A DNA stretch of 64,000 nucleotides from Rugamonas aquatica (GCF_009380215.1 NZ_WHUG01000005.1:62001-126000), one strand, 5' to 3'; positions 33,259 to 43,354 are shown, counted from the stretch's first letter. Notes: generated from the letters alone by a model not told the origin. Program-made: numbers and translations.

Positions 33259-34704
33259 CTACTGTCGCGGTTTGGAAATCAGGCACAGCCCGGCAAACAC
33301 CAGCAAGCCGTTCATGATAAGCAACTCCAGGCCCAAGCGGTAGCTGCCAAAAAGCAATTTCTGATGATAATCAATGGCGTAGCAGATGGCGGGACCGGCC
33401 AGCGCAACCAGCGGTACCCAACGATCGCGCACGCTGCGTCGGGTCAGGATGCCGAAGGCGAACAGGCCCAGCAGCGGGCCGTAGGTGTAGCCGGTCAGCT
33501 TCAGCACCAGGCCTATCATGCTGGCGTTGTCCACCCATTTGAACAGCAGCACCAGCAGCAGGAACAGCGCGCAAAAGCCCAGGTGCACGCGGTGGCGCAG
33601 GCGCAGCTGGGCCGCCGGCGGCAGATCGCTACGGCGCTGGATGCCGAGGATGTCGATGCAGAAGGTCGAGGTCAGCGCGGTCAGCGCGCCGTCTGCGCTG
33701 GGGAACAGCGCCGACACCAGGCCGATGAAGAAGACCAGCTGCACGGCGGCCGGCATGTGCTGCATCACCACGGCCGGGAACAGCTTGTCGCCGCTGGCGG
33801 CCAGGCCGACCGTGGGCGCGTACAGGCTCAGCAGGCCACCGAGGAACATGAACAGCAGCAGCACGCCGGTCAGGATCACGGTCAGCAGCAGCATGTTCTT
33901 TTGCGAATCGCGCAGCGTCCGCACCGAGATATTTTTCTGCATGATTTCCTGGTCCATGCCGGTCATCGCCAGCACGATGAAGAAGCCGGCCAGGAACTGC
34001 TTCCAGAAATAGGCGGGGCTGTCGACCGAGCTGGTGACGACACGCGTCAGGCCCTGCGCCTCCATCGCGGCCAGGCTGTCCGGCAGGCTCAGGCCAAGTT
34101 GGCCCAGCAGCCAGCCGGCGCAGATCAGCAAGCCCAGCAGCATGCCGGTGGTTTGCAGCGTATCGGTCCAGACGATGGTCTGCACGCCGCCTTCGTAGGT
34201 GTACAGCAGGATCATGGCCAGGATCACCAGCGTGGTCAGCCAGAACGGCACGCCCAGGCTGTCGAGGATGGTCGCCTGCAGGATGTTGACCACCAGGTAG
34301 AGCCGCGCCGACGCGCTCAGCGTGCGCGACAGGATGAAGAAGGCGGCGCCGCTCTGGTAGGACCGGCGGCCCAGCCGCACGTCGAGATAGTGGTAGATCG
34401 AGGTCAGCTTGAGGCGGTAGTACAGCGGCAGCAGGATGTAGGCGACGGCGATGTAGCCCAGCACATAGCCCAGTATCACCTGCACATAACCGAAGCCGTC
34501 GCGGCCGATAGCGCCGGGCACGCTGACGAAGGTGACGCCGCTCAGCGTGGTGCCCACCATGCCGAACGCGACCAGCATCCAGTTGCTGCGCTTGTTACCG
34601 ATGAAGAAGCTGTCGTTGGTGGCGTTGCGGGAGGTGCGCCAGGCCACGGCCAGCAGCAAGGCGAAATAAGAGAAGACCAGGCAGAACAGGGAAACAGCGG
34701 ACAT
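33259..34704 (-). CDS. Sodium:solute symporter (SSS family)
   Basis: 481 residues with about 13 membrane segments. Family blocks include FIGNKRSNWMLVAFGMVGTTLSGVTF near the N-terminus, EGGVQTIVWTDTLQ after segment 5 and LVSALFPSADGALTALTS for the sodium-site region. It takes up an unknown solute with sodium. No Shine-Dalgarno is apparent at the ATG (34704). It is 51 bases upstream of sppA in the same direction. Confidence 0.88.
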   Translation of the reverse strand: MSAVSLFCLVFSYFALLLAVAWRTSRNATNDSFFIGNKRSNWMLVAFGMVGTTLSGVTFVSVPGAIGRDGFGYVQVILGYVLGYIAVAYILLPLYYRLKLTSIYHYLDVRLGRRSYQSGAAFFILSRTLSASARLYLVVNILQATILDSLGVPFWLTTLVILAMILLYTYEGGVQTIVWTDTLQTTGMLLGLLICAGWLLGQLGLSLPDSLAAMEAQGLTRVVTSSVDSPAYFWKQFLAGFFIVLAMTGMDQEIMQKNISVRTLRDSQKNMLLLTVILTGVLLLFMFLGGLLSLYAPTVGLAASGDKLFPAVVMQHMPAAVQLVFFIGLVSALFPSADGALTALTSTFCIDILGIQRRSDLPPAAQLRLRHRVHLGFCALFLLLVLLFKWVDNASMIGLVLKLTGYTYGPLLGLFAFGILTRRSVRDRWVPLVALAGPAICYAIDYHQKLLFGSYRLGLELLIMNGLLVFAGLCLISKPRQ

Positions 34705-34777
34705 GAGGTGGCGATTTAGTGATTCGATTCGCCGCCAATATACACCGGCCGTGCCTGCTGCGCGGCCGGTCCCTGTT

Positions 34778-35989
34778 TTAGTGGGCTACGGCGTGGATCG
34801 ATTTCTCGCCGCCGGCGCTGGCGGGACGCGGATTCAGACGGTCCAGGCGGCCGCTGAGCACGGTCAAGCCCAAGGCGCCCAGCACCACCAGGCCGCCGAC
34901 CCAGCCGGTATGGATCAGGCCGAAATGATCGACGATCAGGCCGCCGCCCCAGGCGCCGCCGGCGATGCCGACGTTGAAGGCGGCAATGTTCAGGCCCGAG
35001 GCCACGTCGACGGCGCGCGGCGTGAAGTGCTCGGCCTGCTGCACCACGTACACCTGCAAGCCGGCGACATTACCGAAGGCCACGGCGCCCCACGCCAGCA
35101 CGGTCGCCAGCACCAGCCATTTGTACGGCGCGGTAAAGCTCAGCACGAACAGCACGGCGGCCAGGCCGAGGAAGATGATCTTCAGCGCGCCGATCGGACC
35201 GCGCCGGTCGGCCAGCTTGCCGCCCCAGATATTGCCGACCGCGACAGACACGCCGTACACCAGCATCACCAGGCCCACCGTGTTGGCGCTGAAGCCGGTG
35301 ATGTCCTGCAGGATGGGCGCGAGGTAGGTGAAGGCGGTGAACGAACCGCCATAGCCGAGCGCGGTGATCGCATACACCAGCAGCAGACGCGGCTCGCCCA
35401 GCACCTTGACCTGTTGCAGCAGCGAGGCAGGCTTGCTGTGCTTGATGGTCGACGGCACGAACAGCAGGCTGCCGAGGAAGGCGATCACGCCCAGCGCGGA
35501 CACGGCCAGGAAGGTTTCGCGCCAGCCGAAGTGCTGGCCGATGAAGGTGCCCAGCGGCACGCCCGTCACCAGCGCCACGGTCAGGCCGGTGAACATGATG
35601 GCGATCGCGCTGGCGGCCTTCTCTTTCGGTACCAGCGAGGTGGCGATGGTCGAGCCGATCGAGAAGAACACGCCATGCGCCAGCCCGGTCAGGATGCGGG
35701 CGACCACCAGCGATTCATAGCCAGGCGCTTTCCAGGCCAGCAGATTGCCGAGCGTGAACAGCACCATCAGCGACACCAGCAGCGTCTTGCGCGGCACTTT
35801 GCCGCTGAGGGCGGTCAGCACCGGAGCGCCGACGGCGACGCCCAGCGCGTACAGGCTGACCAGCAGCCCGGCCGACGGCAGGTTCACGCCCAGATCGGCG
35901 GCGATGGTCGGCAGCAGGCCGACGATGACAAATTCGGTGGTCCCGATGGCAAACGCGCTGATGGTCAGCGCCAGCAAGGCAATAGGCAT
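34778..35989 (-). CDS. MFS transporter, DHA1/AraJ-YdhP type
   Basis: 403 residues with 12 membrane segments. I chose the ATG at 35989, with AGGAG eight bases upstream; a GTG three codons earlier lies directly against that site and cannot use it. TTEFVIVGLLPTIAADLGV in segment 1 and LTGLAHGVFFSIGSTIATSLVP in segment 4 are typical of drug or sugar efflux proteins of the AraJ/YdhP group. Substrate unknown. It likely exports small molecules by proton antiport. Confidence 0.88.
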   Translation of the reverse strand: MPIALLALTISAFAIGTTEFVIVGLLPTIAADLGVNLPSAGLLVSLYALGVAVGAPVLTALSGKVPRKTLLVSLMVLFTLGNLLAWKAPGYESLVVARILTGLAHGVFFSIGSTIATSLVPKEKAASAIAIMFTGLTVALVTGVPLGTFIGQHFGWRETFLAVSALGVIAFLGSLLFVPSTIKHSKPASLLQQVKVLGEPRLLLVYAITALGYGGSFTAFTYLAPILQDITGFSANTVGLVMLVYGVSVAVGNIWGGKLADRRGPIGALKIIFLGLAAVLFVLSFTAPYKWLVLATVLAWGAVAFGNVAGLQVYVVQQAEHFTPRAVDVASGLNIAAFNVGIAGGAWGGGLIVDHFGLIHTGWVGGLVVLGALGLTVLSGRLDRLNPRPASAGGEKSIHAVAH

Positions 35990-36092
35990 GACATTCACTC
36001 CTGAAAAGTTGATGTCATGCAGTATCGGGACTTTCGTTAATGAGAAAAAGACTCGAAAATGGCAAACATATTTGATTTCAAGTCAATAATCA

Positions 36093-38009
36093 TCACTCCA
36101 TCTTGCCCAGCAACTGCGAGAGGCGTTCGACCGTGCCCGGAATGCGCTCCAGCATCGGGTAGCGCAGCGATCCGAAATACTCGATGCCGACCGCGTGTTC
36201 GGCGCCGTCCGCCGCGAAGGTCAATTCGATCGCCTGCCGGCTGGCGGCGGCCGAACGGATCGCCTGCTTCAACGCTTCATCGCTATACGGCTGCTTGCCG
36301 ACAGTCAGCAGCCTGGCGCCGATGCTGATCCCCGCGCGGAACGCCGGGCCATCCCAGGCCACGCTTTTGACCGCGCCGCTGCGCCCCACCACGACGCCCA
36401 GCGACGTGGACAGATCGGCGCCGCCCAGGTCGGCCTCGTGCTGCACAAAGAACTCGCTCGGCTGGTCGGTGTAGACCAGGCGGTAGCCGCCGCGCTTCAG
36501 GCCGTCCAGCAGATGGGTATCGTCGTGCGTATGCAGGCGCTTGGTGAAGTAGTCCGCCCAGTTGTAGGCCACGATGCGATTCAGGGTTTTGCAGACATCG
36601 TCGAAGGTGTAGGTCGATATCGTGCGGCTGTTCTGCCCTGCGCCAAAGAAGACGGCGGCGAAATCCGCCAGGCTTTTCTTGTCGCCGCTCAGTTCGCGCA
36701 GCAGCATGTCCACGTCCAGCCACAGCATCACGCCTTCGGGGTAGTAGTCTTCGCGGCGCTGCCAGTCACGCCAGTTCGCCTGCTTGCCCGGCATGTACAG
36801 CGCGTCGATGGTGCTGTCCTGCAGCGATTTCCATAGTCGGCCCTTGCGCTCGCTCATCAGCGAGGCAGTCTCCGCCAGCGCATCCAGGCCCTGCTGCACA
36901 GTACGCATGCCCAGGCGCGAGGCCATGACGTCGGCCCAGAACTCGGTCTGTCCTTCGTACACCCACAGCAGGCTGCCGCGCATCGGCAGGTTCAGGTTGG
37001 GCGACCACAGATCGGCCGGCTGCCGCGTGCGGCCGTTCCAGGAGTGCGCGAACTCGTGCACGATCAGGTTGGCCAGGAACATCTGCTCGGCGGGATTGTG
37101 TGCATAGCCGGCCGACACGTTGATCTCGGTGGACTCCTGGTGTTCATAGCCGCCGCCGGACTGCATCACGTCCGACATCGACATCAGGAAATCGAAATGG
37201 CGATAGTGCTGGGAACGGAACAACTGCGGCACGGCCACCACCATCTGCTTGAGCCGGGCCAGCCATTCCGCCGGCAAGTCCAGCGCCGCATCGGAGTCGC
37301 CGAACAAATTCAGGCGCACCGGTATCGCCGGCGCCGAGGTCAGGTCGATGCGCTTGTAGTGCAGGCCGGCATAGACCGGCGCATCGGCCAGGTCTTCGAA
37401 ATTGGCCTGCTTGAACGTGATGCGGTTGGCGGCCGCGCGCTCCGTTTCCAGCGAGGTGGCGTACTGAAAATCCTTGGGCAGCGCCAGCTCGGCCTGGACC
37501 GCGATATTGCGGATGAACCAGCCGGCCGGATACAGCGCGACCTTGTGCCAGGGCAGCGTCAGCATATGCGGGGAGATCAGCTTGGGGCCGTACAGGGCAG
37601 GCAGAAACTGGAATTCGATGTTCAGTTGCTTGACGCCTGCCGGAACGTCGAGCCGGAAGGCAAACGGATTGACCGGATCACGCTGCCAGTCCAGCCGTCG
37701 CGCACCGGCCTTGATCTCCAGGCCGGCCAGCGGCGCGACCTCCTGCGTGGCCGAATGGCTGCCGGTTTCCCATTGCGGATACAGCAGCACCATCGCACCC
37801 GGCTTTTGCACCGGGATGGTTTCATGGACGCGGAATATCTTGTGGACGGTGTCGGTCGCATCGACCTTCAGCTGGATGGCGCCGCGAAACGGCCGGTCGC
37901 GCGGGGTTTCAATCCCGGTGGCGTCCGGCGCGGGCCGCGGGCCGACGCTGGCGTAGACGGGGGCCGCGATCCCGATGGCAGCCAATACAGCGAGTAGCAG
38001 GTTTTTCAT
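36093..38009 (-). CDS. M61-family aminopeptidase with PDZ domain
   Basis: 638 residues from the ATG at 38009, which opens a signal peptide (MKNLLLAVLAAIGIAAPVYA); 21 upstream codons in frame have no signal. The zinc motif HEFAHSWNG is followed by the third ligand in WVYEGQTEFWADVMA, the order of M61 glycyl aminopeptidases. A PDZ domain lies near the C-terminus (about 520-600: LGVVVGRSGAVKSVAWDGPAFRAGISIG). It is a periplasmic or secreted peptidase. Single gene, with 146 bases of non-coding sequence upstream that hold a 12-bp palindrome at 38128. Confidence 0.9.
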   Translation of the reverse strand: MKNLLLAVLAAIGIAAPVYASVGPRPAPDATGIETPRDRPFRGAIQLKVDATDTVHKIFRVHETIPVQKPGAMVLLYPQWETGSHSATQEVAPLAGLEIKAGARRLDWQRDPVNPFAFRLDVPAGVKQLNIEFQFLPALYGPKLISPHMLTLPWHKVALYPAGWFIRNIAVQAELALPKDFQYATSLETERAAANRITFKQANFEDLADAPVYAGLHYKRIDLTSAPAIPVRLNLFGDSDAALDLPAEWLARLKQMVVAVPQLFRSQHYRHFDFLMSMSDVMQSGGGYEHQESTEINVSAGYAHNPAEQMFLANLIVHEFAHSWNGRTRQPADLWSPNLNLPMRGSLLWVYEGQTEFWADVMASRLGMRTVQQGLDALAETASLMSERKGRLWKSLQDSTIDALYMPGKQANWRDWQRREDYYPEGVMLWLDVDMLLRELSGDKKSLADFAAVFFGAGQNSRTISTYTFDDVCKTLNRIVAYNWADYFTKRLHTHDDTHLLDGLKRGGYRLVYTDQPSEFFVQHEADLGGADLSTSLGVVVGRSGAVKSVAWDGPAFRAGISIGARLLTVGKQPYSDEALKQAIRSAAASRQAIELTFAADGAEHAVGIEYFGSLRYPMLERIPGTVERLSQLLGKME

Positions 38010-38155
38010 TTTGAGATTGCAATGAGCATGGAAAGCTTTCACTTGCAAAATGCATGCCAACTCCCAATGCAAAGCTCAGGGGCAAGGATGGACGCTACGC
38101 TGTCCGCAGCGTGTCTAGCGATGTCCGGCGGACGTCCGCTGCCGGCATGACCGCA

Positions 38156-40207
38156 TTATTCCACCTTGCGATGCACATAGGCACGCGCCACGGCGGCGTT
38201 CGGATAATCCGGCCGCAATTCCAGCGCCTTGCGGTAGGCGTCCAGCGCCTGCGCGCCCTGCCCTTGTGCCGCAGACAGTTCGCCCAGACTGTCGTAGAGG
38301 TTGGCGTCGTCCGGATACAGCATGGTCGCGCCCTGCAAAACTTTGACGCCGTGCTGCGGCTGGCCGGCGCCGCTCAGTTCATAGGCGAAGCGATTGAGCG
38401 CTTCGGCGCTGGCGCCGCTGCCCGGATCGAGCGCCTGCGCGGCGCGCAGCTGGCGCAGGCCGGTATCGCGCCGGCCCACGGCCATTTCCACCGTGCCGTG
38501 CAGCGCCAGCGCGCCGGCATCGGCCGCGTACCAGGCGCCGGCCAGCCGCGCCGCCGCCAGCGCACCGGCGTCGTCGGCACCGGCCAGCATGCGCATCGCA
38601 CCAGCCTTCAGTTCAGCCACATGGTCCGGATAGGCACGCTTGCCGGCATAGCGCAGCTTCATTTGCCGCTCCAATGCAGCAACGCCTGCCGCACTGCCCA
38701 GATCGGGCTGCCGCAGCGGTGCCGCAACGCTGCTGCGCCAGTCGCTCTGCAAGGCGCCGATGGCGGCTTCCAGCGACGGCGCCATGCGCTGCGCCCCGGG
38801 CAAGGCCAGGTAGTCGGCGAAGAAGGACAATGCACCCCGGTTCGAATAATCCTCCAGGCGGGCGCCGTTGGCCTTCAACGCGGCGGCCATGGCGCTGCCC
38901 AGCCGCGCCAGATGCAGGCCGCCCTTCGGATGGCGCGCAGCTTGCAGGCTGGCCGGGTCCGGCTGCGCGCTCCAGGCATTGACGAAGGCTAGCGATGCTG
39001 CCAACTGGCCGGCATCGGCGTCCATGGCCCGGCCGTTGCGCTCGAACCAGGCGCGCCCTTCGTCGAACACCGCCTGGGCCAGTACGTTAGCCGGCTGCAA
39101 GCTGGCATCCGCCACGTAGGCGCGACGGTGCCAGGCTTCGCCGGTGAGCTGTTCAAACAAACGCTGGACCAGCAGCCGCGTCTCCACCCGCTGCAAATTG
39201 GCCGCCACGGCGATGGTCAGCTTGCGCGAGGGGAAGCAAAACAGGTAGGTCGAAGTTTCGGGCTGGATGCCGTCATGGGCGATGCCGAAGCGGCCCGGCG
39301 TGACGCCGGTTTCCCAGCCCATGCCGTAGCCGGTGAAGTCGCCGCCGGCGGTCGTCATGGGCTCGAACATCATGGCCATGCTGGCGGGCGACAGCAGCTT
39401 TCCCTGGCTGACGCCGCCGCCGAAGCGCAGCATGTCCAGCACGGTCGCGCGCGTGCCGCCGGCGGCGAAACGGCTGCTGATATCGATGAATTCCGCGTGC
39501 CGCAGCTGGCCGTCCTGCAACTGATAGCCGCGCACGCGCCGGGGTATCAGCGCCAGCGGATCGTCGAGGCGGGTGTCAACCATGCCCAGCGGCCCCCACA
39601 CGCTGCGTTGCATGTGCTCGCCATAGCTGTCGCCGGTGGCGCCTTCGATGGCGGCGCCCAGCAGGTTGTAGCCGTAACTGGTGTAGCGGTAACGGGCGCC
39701 GGGCGCGGCGATCAGGTCGAACTGGCTGAACACCGCGATCGACTGGCGCGTGTCCATATGCTGCTTGAAGTGCTGCTCCAGCGCCGAATTGCGGTAGGCG
39801 TCGATGCCGCCCAGATGGCCTAGCAGCTGGCGCACCGTGACCACCGATGCCTTGCGCGGGAAATACGGCACATACGATTGGATCTCGGCGTCGAGATCGA
39901 GCTTTCCCTGCTCGGCCAGGCGCAGTACGGCCGCAGCCGTCATCGGCTTGGTCACCGATGCCATGCGGTAGCTCGACAGCGCCGTTGCCGGCGTCTTGTT
40001 CTCGATGTCGGCGTAGCCATAGCCCCTCGCCCACGTCTTCCCATCCATGCTGTAGCCGATGGACAGGCCGGGGATCTTCCTGGCCGCCATCTCCGCGGCG
40101 ACGAACTGGTCGAACCCGGCCGGGCCGGCGTTGGCGCTGGCGTGGACCGGCGCTGCGCAAGCGAGCATCAAGGGAAGCATCAAGGCGGTCAGTCTCATGG
40201 GTGGCAT
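38156..40207 (-). CDS. Serine hydrolase (beta-lactamase class C fold) with C-terminal TPR region
   Basis: 683 residues from the ATG at 40207 (a second ATG follows at 40198); both give a signal peptide ending in VHASA. The nucleophile motif SVTK is at 84-87. The second catalytic tyrosine is in RYTSYGYNLLG (Y175), where the usual Y-S-N is Y-T-S. HDG in GIAHDGIQ takes the place of the KTG box, as in esterases of this fold. Residues from about 400 onward are Ala-rich helices ending in TPR-like units (DANLYDSLGELSAAQGQGAQALDAYRKALELRPD). Likely periplasmic esterase or D-amino-peptide hydrolase rather than a beta-lactamase. Confidence 0.85.
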   Translation of the reverse strand: MPPMRLTALMLPLMLACAAPVHASANAGPAGFDQFVAAEMAARKIPGLSIGYSMDGKTWARGYGYADIENKTPATALSSYRMASVTKPMTAAAVLRLAEQGKLDLDAEIQSYVPYFPRKASVVTVRQLLGHLGGIDAYRNSALEQHFKQHMDTRQSIAVFSQFDLIAAPGARYRYTSYGYNLLGAAIEGATGDSYGEHMQRSVWGPLGMVDTRLDDPLALIPRRVRGYQLQDGQLRHAEFIDISSRFAAGGTRATVLDMLRFGGGVSQGKLLSPASMAMMFEPMTTAGGDFTGYGMGWETGVTPGRFGIAHDGIQPETSTYLFCFPSRKLTIAVAANLQRVETRLLVQRLFEQLTGEAWHRRAYVADASLQPANVLAQAVFDEGRAWFERNGRAMDADAGQLAASLAFVNAWSAQPDPASLQAARHPKGGLHLARLGSAMAAALKANGARLEDYSNRGALSFFADYLALPGAQRMAPSLEAAIGALQSDWRSSVAAPLRQPDLGSAAGVAALERQMKLRYAGKRAYPDHVAELKAGAMRMLAGADDAGALAAARLAGAWYAADAGALALHGTVEMAVGRRDTGLRQLRAAQALDPGSGASAEALNRFAYELSGAGQPQHGVKVLQGATMLYPDDANLYDSLGELSAAQGQGAQALDAYRKALELRPDYPNAAVARAYVHRKVE

Positions 40208-40350
40208 GGTAAGTTGGCGACCCTCGCATCCTAGCCGAAAGCACCGCCAGCGCCGCCGGCAAATGCATGAACGGCACCATGCCAGCCTGAATTGCACCGG
40301 CACGCCAGACAAACCCCGCTACAATGCCTGCTCGTCGATCCAAGGAAACC

Positions 40351-42006
40351 ATGCGCCGCATTCTGATTGCCTGTTGCCTGCTATTGCTTCTGCCCCTGCC
40401 GGGCATGGCCGGCGCCGCATGGTTCGACGGCCTGCGTTTCATCCAGCGCGATTTCAGCCGCTGCACGGAAGCCGGGGCCGGCGCACAGCGCAACTTCACA
40501 TTGGCGCAGTTGGCGCCAAAGCGCTCCTACTGTCTGCTGGCGCCGTTCGACATGGCTCAGCAGGCGACCGAGCCACATGTGTTGCAGCTGTCGGCGTTGG
40601 CCGCCACCGAAGTATTCCTCGACGGCGTGCTGGTCGGCAGCAACGGCATCCCCGCCGATACCGCAGCCGGCGAGCGCGAAGGCCTGATCGACTACCGGCT
40701 CACGCTGACGCCGCAGCAACTGGCAGCCGGCCGCCATACGCTGACGCTGAAAATGTCGACCTGGCACGCCAGCCCGCAAGTGCACATGCTGTTCCACGAA
40801 CTATCGCTGCAACCGCAGTCATCGCTGCGCTCCGCCGCGCTGTCCAACCTGCCGGCGATGCTGCTGGCCGGCGCCCTGGCATTGGCGGCGCTGCTGTTCG
40901 CTGGCCTGATCGCGTTCTACCAGCGCAACGCCACCTGGTGCGTGTTCCTGCTGCTATGCTTGACGGCCAGCAGCCTGCTGCTGGTCGAGGCCTGGCGCGA
41001 CCTGGCCAACTATGCGTACGGCTGGCACCTGCTGCGGCTGTGGTGCGTGACCGCCCTCAGCGCCGCCTTCGCCCTGCTGCTTCCCGCCTACTTCCTGCTG
41101 GCCAGCGGGGTTCGCCGCCTGCTGCCGGTGATGGGTGCGCTGGCGCTGGCCTTGCTGGCCGCCGTGCTGGCCGTGCCCTGGTTCGATGGCCGGGCCGCGC
41201 TGATGTTCGTCATCGCGCTGCTGGCAAGTACCGGCATCAACTTGCTGGCCTGGCGCCGCCGGCGCGACGGTGCGCCGGCAGGGCTGGCCGTGTCCTTGCT
41301 GTCGATCGGCGTGTTCCTGTTGCCCGGCATCGACTTCGCCCGCACCGGCTTCGCGCTGGTGGTGTGCCTGCTGCTGTCGACCATCCTGGTCCAGCTGCTG
41401 CGCCGCTTCGTGCGCGAGCGCGACCGCGCCGCGCTCGCGACGCGCTTCGAAAACCAGTTGCTGCGCAAAAGCCTGCAACCGCATTTCCTGATGAACGCAC
41501 TGAGCCTGATCGGCGAACTGGTGCACCAGTCGCCGGTGCGCGCCGAAAGCTATATCGAAGCGCTGGGACGCGAATTCAGGATGCTGGGCGAATATGCCCG
41601 CCGCCCCACCATCGCGCTCGACGATGAACTGGCGCTGTGCCGCAACTACCTTGAGATCATGAGCACGCGCTACCAGCAACGCTTCACGCTGGACGTGCAA
41701 GGCACGACCAGCGCCGCCATGATGCTGCCACCGGCGATCCTGCTGACCTCGCTGGAGAACGCCTTCTCCCACAACCGCTACGGCCGCGACGTGGCGTTCA
41801 CGCTGGACATCGATGCGCAGCAACACCGGATATGCCTGCGCCTGTCCGCGCCGCAGGCGCAGGCGCGCGCGCACCACGGCGGCGGCACCGGACTCGACTA
41901 CATCCGCCAGAGCCTGGCCGAAGCGTTTGGCGCCAGGGCCGCGTACACCACCGAACATCGCGACGGCGCCTGGCTGTCCACCTTCGCACTGCCATGCGCA
42001 TCCTGA
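40351..42006 (+). CDS. LytS/YehU-type membrane histidine kinase
   Basis: 551 residues from the ATG at 40351 with AAGGA five bases upstream. Signal or first segment at about 5-22, an extracytoplasmic 7TMR-DISM-like beta domain (about 25-155), about seven membrane segments (165-350), then the His_kinase domain with phosphorylated His378 in LRKSLQPHFLMNAL and the ATPase part with LLTSLENAFSHN and GGTGLDYIRQSL. Its end overlaps the LytTR regulator gene by 13 bases, so both are one unit. The signal is unknown. Confidence 0.88.
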   Translation: MRRILIACCLLLLLPLPGMAGAAWFDGLRFIQRDFSRCTEAGAGAQRNFTLAQLAPKRSYCLLAPFDMAQQATEPHVLQLSALAATEVFLDGVLVGSNGIPADTAAGEREGLIDYRLTLTPQQLAAGRHTLTLKMSTWHASPQVHMLFHELSLQPQSSLRSAALSNLPAMLLAGALALAALLFAGLIAFYQRNATWCVFLLLCLTASSLLLVEAWRDLANYAYGWHLLRLWCVTALSAAFALLLPAYFLLASGVRRLLPVMGALALALLAAVLAVPWFDGRAALMFVIALLASTGINLLAWRRRRDGAPAGLAVSLLSIGVFLLPGIDFARTGFALVVCLLLSTILVQLLRRFVRERDRAALATRFENQLLRKSLQPHFLMNALSLIGELVHQSPVRAESYIEALGREFRMLGEYARRPTIALDDELALCRNYLEIMSTRYQQRFTLDVQGTTSAAMMLPPAILLTSLENAFSHNRYGRDVAFTLDIDAQQHRICLRLSAPQAQARAHHGGGTGLDYIRQSLAEAFGARAAYTTEHRDGAWLSTFALPCAS

Positions 42007-42695
42007 TCGTCGAGGACGAGCCCCTGGTGGCGCAGCGCCTGCAACGCGAAGTGGCGACATTCTTCGGCGCCGGCGTCCGCCGCGTGGCCCATTGCGATAC
42101 GCTGGCCGGCACCCATGCCCTGCTGCGGGAAGAGCAGTTCGACCTGGTCCTGCTGGACCTGAACCTGCACGGCGAGGACGGTTTCAAATTACTGGAGATG
42201 ACTGGACCGGCGCCGTTCAACACCATCGTGGTATCGGCCCATGCGGAGCGCGCGCTGACCGCCTTCGATGTCGGCGTGCTCGATTTCGTCGCCAAGCCGT
42301 TCAGCCAGGCGCGCCTGACGCAAGCCTTCCAGCGCCATCTGGACAGCACCGCCGGCGCCCGTTCGCGCAAGCTGCTGGTGCGGCGCCTGGGCGATATCGA
42401 ATTGGTGGAGTTCAGCGCGATCAGCCACGTGCGCGCGGACGGCCATTACGCCGAATTGGTGATGGCGGACGGCAGCACGCGCTTTTATGACCAGCCGCTC
42501 GACAAGCTGCTGGAAGCGCTGGGGGAAGGCTTCATGCGCGTGCACCGTTCCCATGCCGTGAACCTGGCGCATGTGGTGCGCTTGACGGTCGAGGCCGGCG
42601 GGCGTTATGGGCTCGACACCCGTTACGCCACCGCCATCCCGGTGTCGCGGTCGCTCTATCCGGCCGTGAAGGCAGCGCTGGCCGCCCCCACGTAA
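41994..42695 (+). CDS. LytTR-family response regulator
   Basis: 233 residues from the ATG at 41994; the frame extends upstream but only as a shadow of the kinase. Receiver domain with E7-D8-E9 and phosphoacceptor D55 (LVLLDLNLHGEDG), K in DFVAKPFSQ; LytTR DNA-binding domain at about 130-230 with SHVRADGHYAELVMADG and FMRVHRSHAVNLAHV. It binds DNA through beta strands rather than a helix-turn-helix. Partner of the kinase just upstream; targets are unknown. Confidence 0.92.
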   Translation: MRILIVEDEPLVAQRLQREVATFFGAGVRRVAHCDTLAGTHALLREEQFDLVLLDLNLHGEDGFKLLEMTGPAPFNTIVVSAHAERALTAFDVGVLDFVAKPFSQARLTQAFQRHLDSTAGARSRKLLVRRLGDIELVEFSAISHVRADGHYAELVMADGSTRFYDQPLDKLLEALGEGFMRVHRSHAVNLAHVVRLTVEAGGRYGLDTRYATAIPVSRSLYPAVKAALAAPT

Positions 42696-42710
42696 GCCAG
42701 GCCGCAGCGC

Positions 42711-43064
42711 TTATTCGGCTTTGGTCAGCTCGACGCCGTCAACCGTCATCTTCATTTTCTTGTCGTCCTGATGCGGCGGCTTGCTCACCACGAAGGTGCT
42801 GCGGATGATGCCGACGCCGACGTCGAAGTTGTCGCCATTGAAGCCCAGCATGTCGACGTTGAGGTCGAGGTTCTTGCCGGGCTGCTTGCGTTTGTAGTGC
42901 AGCTTGCCGCTGGCGGCGATGTTGAGTTCCATATCCTTGCCCTTCCATTCGCCGATGTAGGCGCGCTTGTCGGACGGGATGGGTTGCGGATCGGCCTGCG
43001 CGAACAGCGGCACGACTAGCGCACCCAGCAGCAGAACGGATTTGAAGGTAAGCTTAAATGACAT
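42711..43064 (-). CDS. Small secreted hypothetical protein
   Basis: 117 residues with a signal peptide (KSVLLLGALVVPLFAQA). The mature part is beta-rich and basic, with lipocalin-like or small-barrel spacing (AYIGEWKGKDMELNIAASGKLHYKRK). No cysteine and no recognised family. AAGGAT lies a few bases before the ATG. It ends 15 bases from the convergent regulator gene. Periplasmic. Confidence 0.7.
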   Translation of the reverse strand: MSFKLTFKSVLLLGALVVPLFAQADPQPIPSDKRAYIGEWKGKDMELNIAASGKLHYKRKQPGKNLDLNVDMLGFNGDNFDVGVGIIRSTFVVSKPPHQDDKKMKMTVDGVELTKAE

Positions 43065-43129
43065 ACGGATCCTTTTAGACTAGGTTTAAGATAGCTAAAA
43101 TAGCAATCCGATTGTAATGTAAGCCGACG

Positions 43130-43354
43130 ATGAACTCAGAAAAACTTGCCCTGCTGCTAACGCGCGAAATGCCCTATGGTAAATACAAGGGCCGCGTCAT
43201 CGCCGACCTGCCCGGTCACTACCTGGGCTGGTTCGCGCGCGAAGGCTTTCCCTCCGGCGAGCTGGGCGGCTTGATCGCGCTGATGTACGAGCTCGACCAC
43301 AACGACCTGCGCAGCCTGCTCGATCCGCTGCGCAAGGCCATCAGGCCTGCTTGA
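43130..43354 (+). CDS. DUF3820-family protein
   Basis: 74 residues. MPYGKYKGRVIADLPGHYLGWFAREGFPSGELG is the conserved DUF3820 pattern, a small cytoplasmic family sometimes labelled quorum-sensing-regulated virulence factor and related to nuclease-associated domains. The last 14 bases overlap the convergent membrane-protein gene. Function unknown. Confidence 0.8.
   Translation: MNSEKLALLLTREMPYGKYKGRVIADLPGHYLGWFAREGFPSGELGGLIALMYELDHNDLRSLLDPLRKAIRPA

Noticed and set aside
38128..38139. 12-bp perfect palindrome GCGGACGTCCGC
   Set aside because: It sits in a gap between two genes with other inverted GC-rich pieces, but has no T-run for a terminator and no known binding motif; chance is likely in GC-rich DNA.
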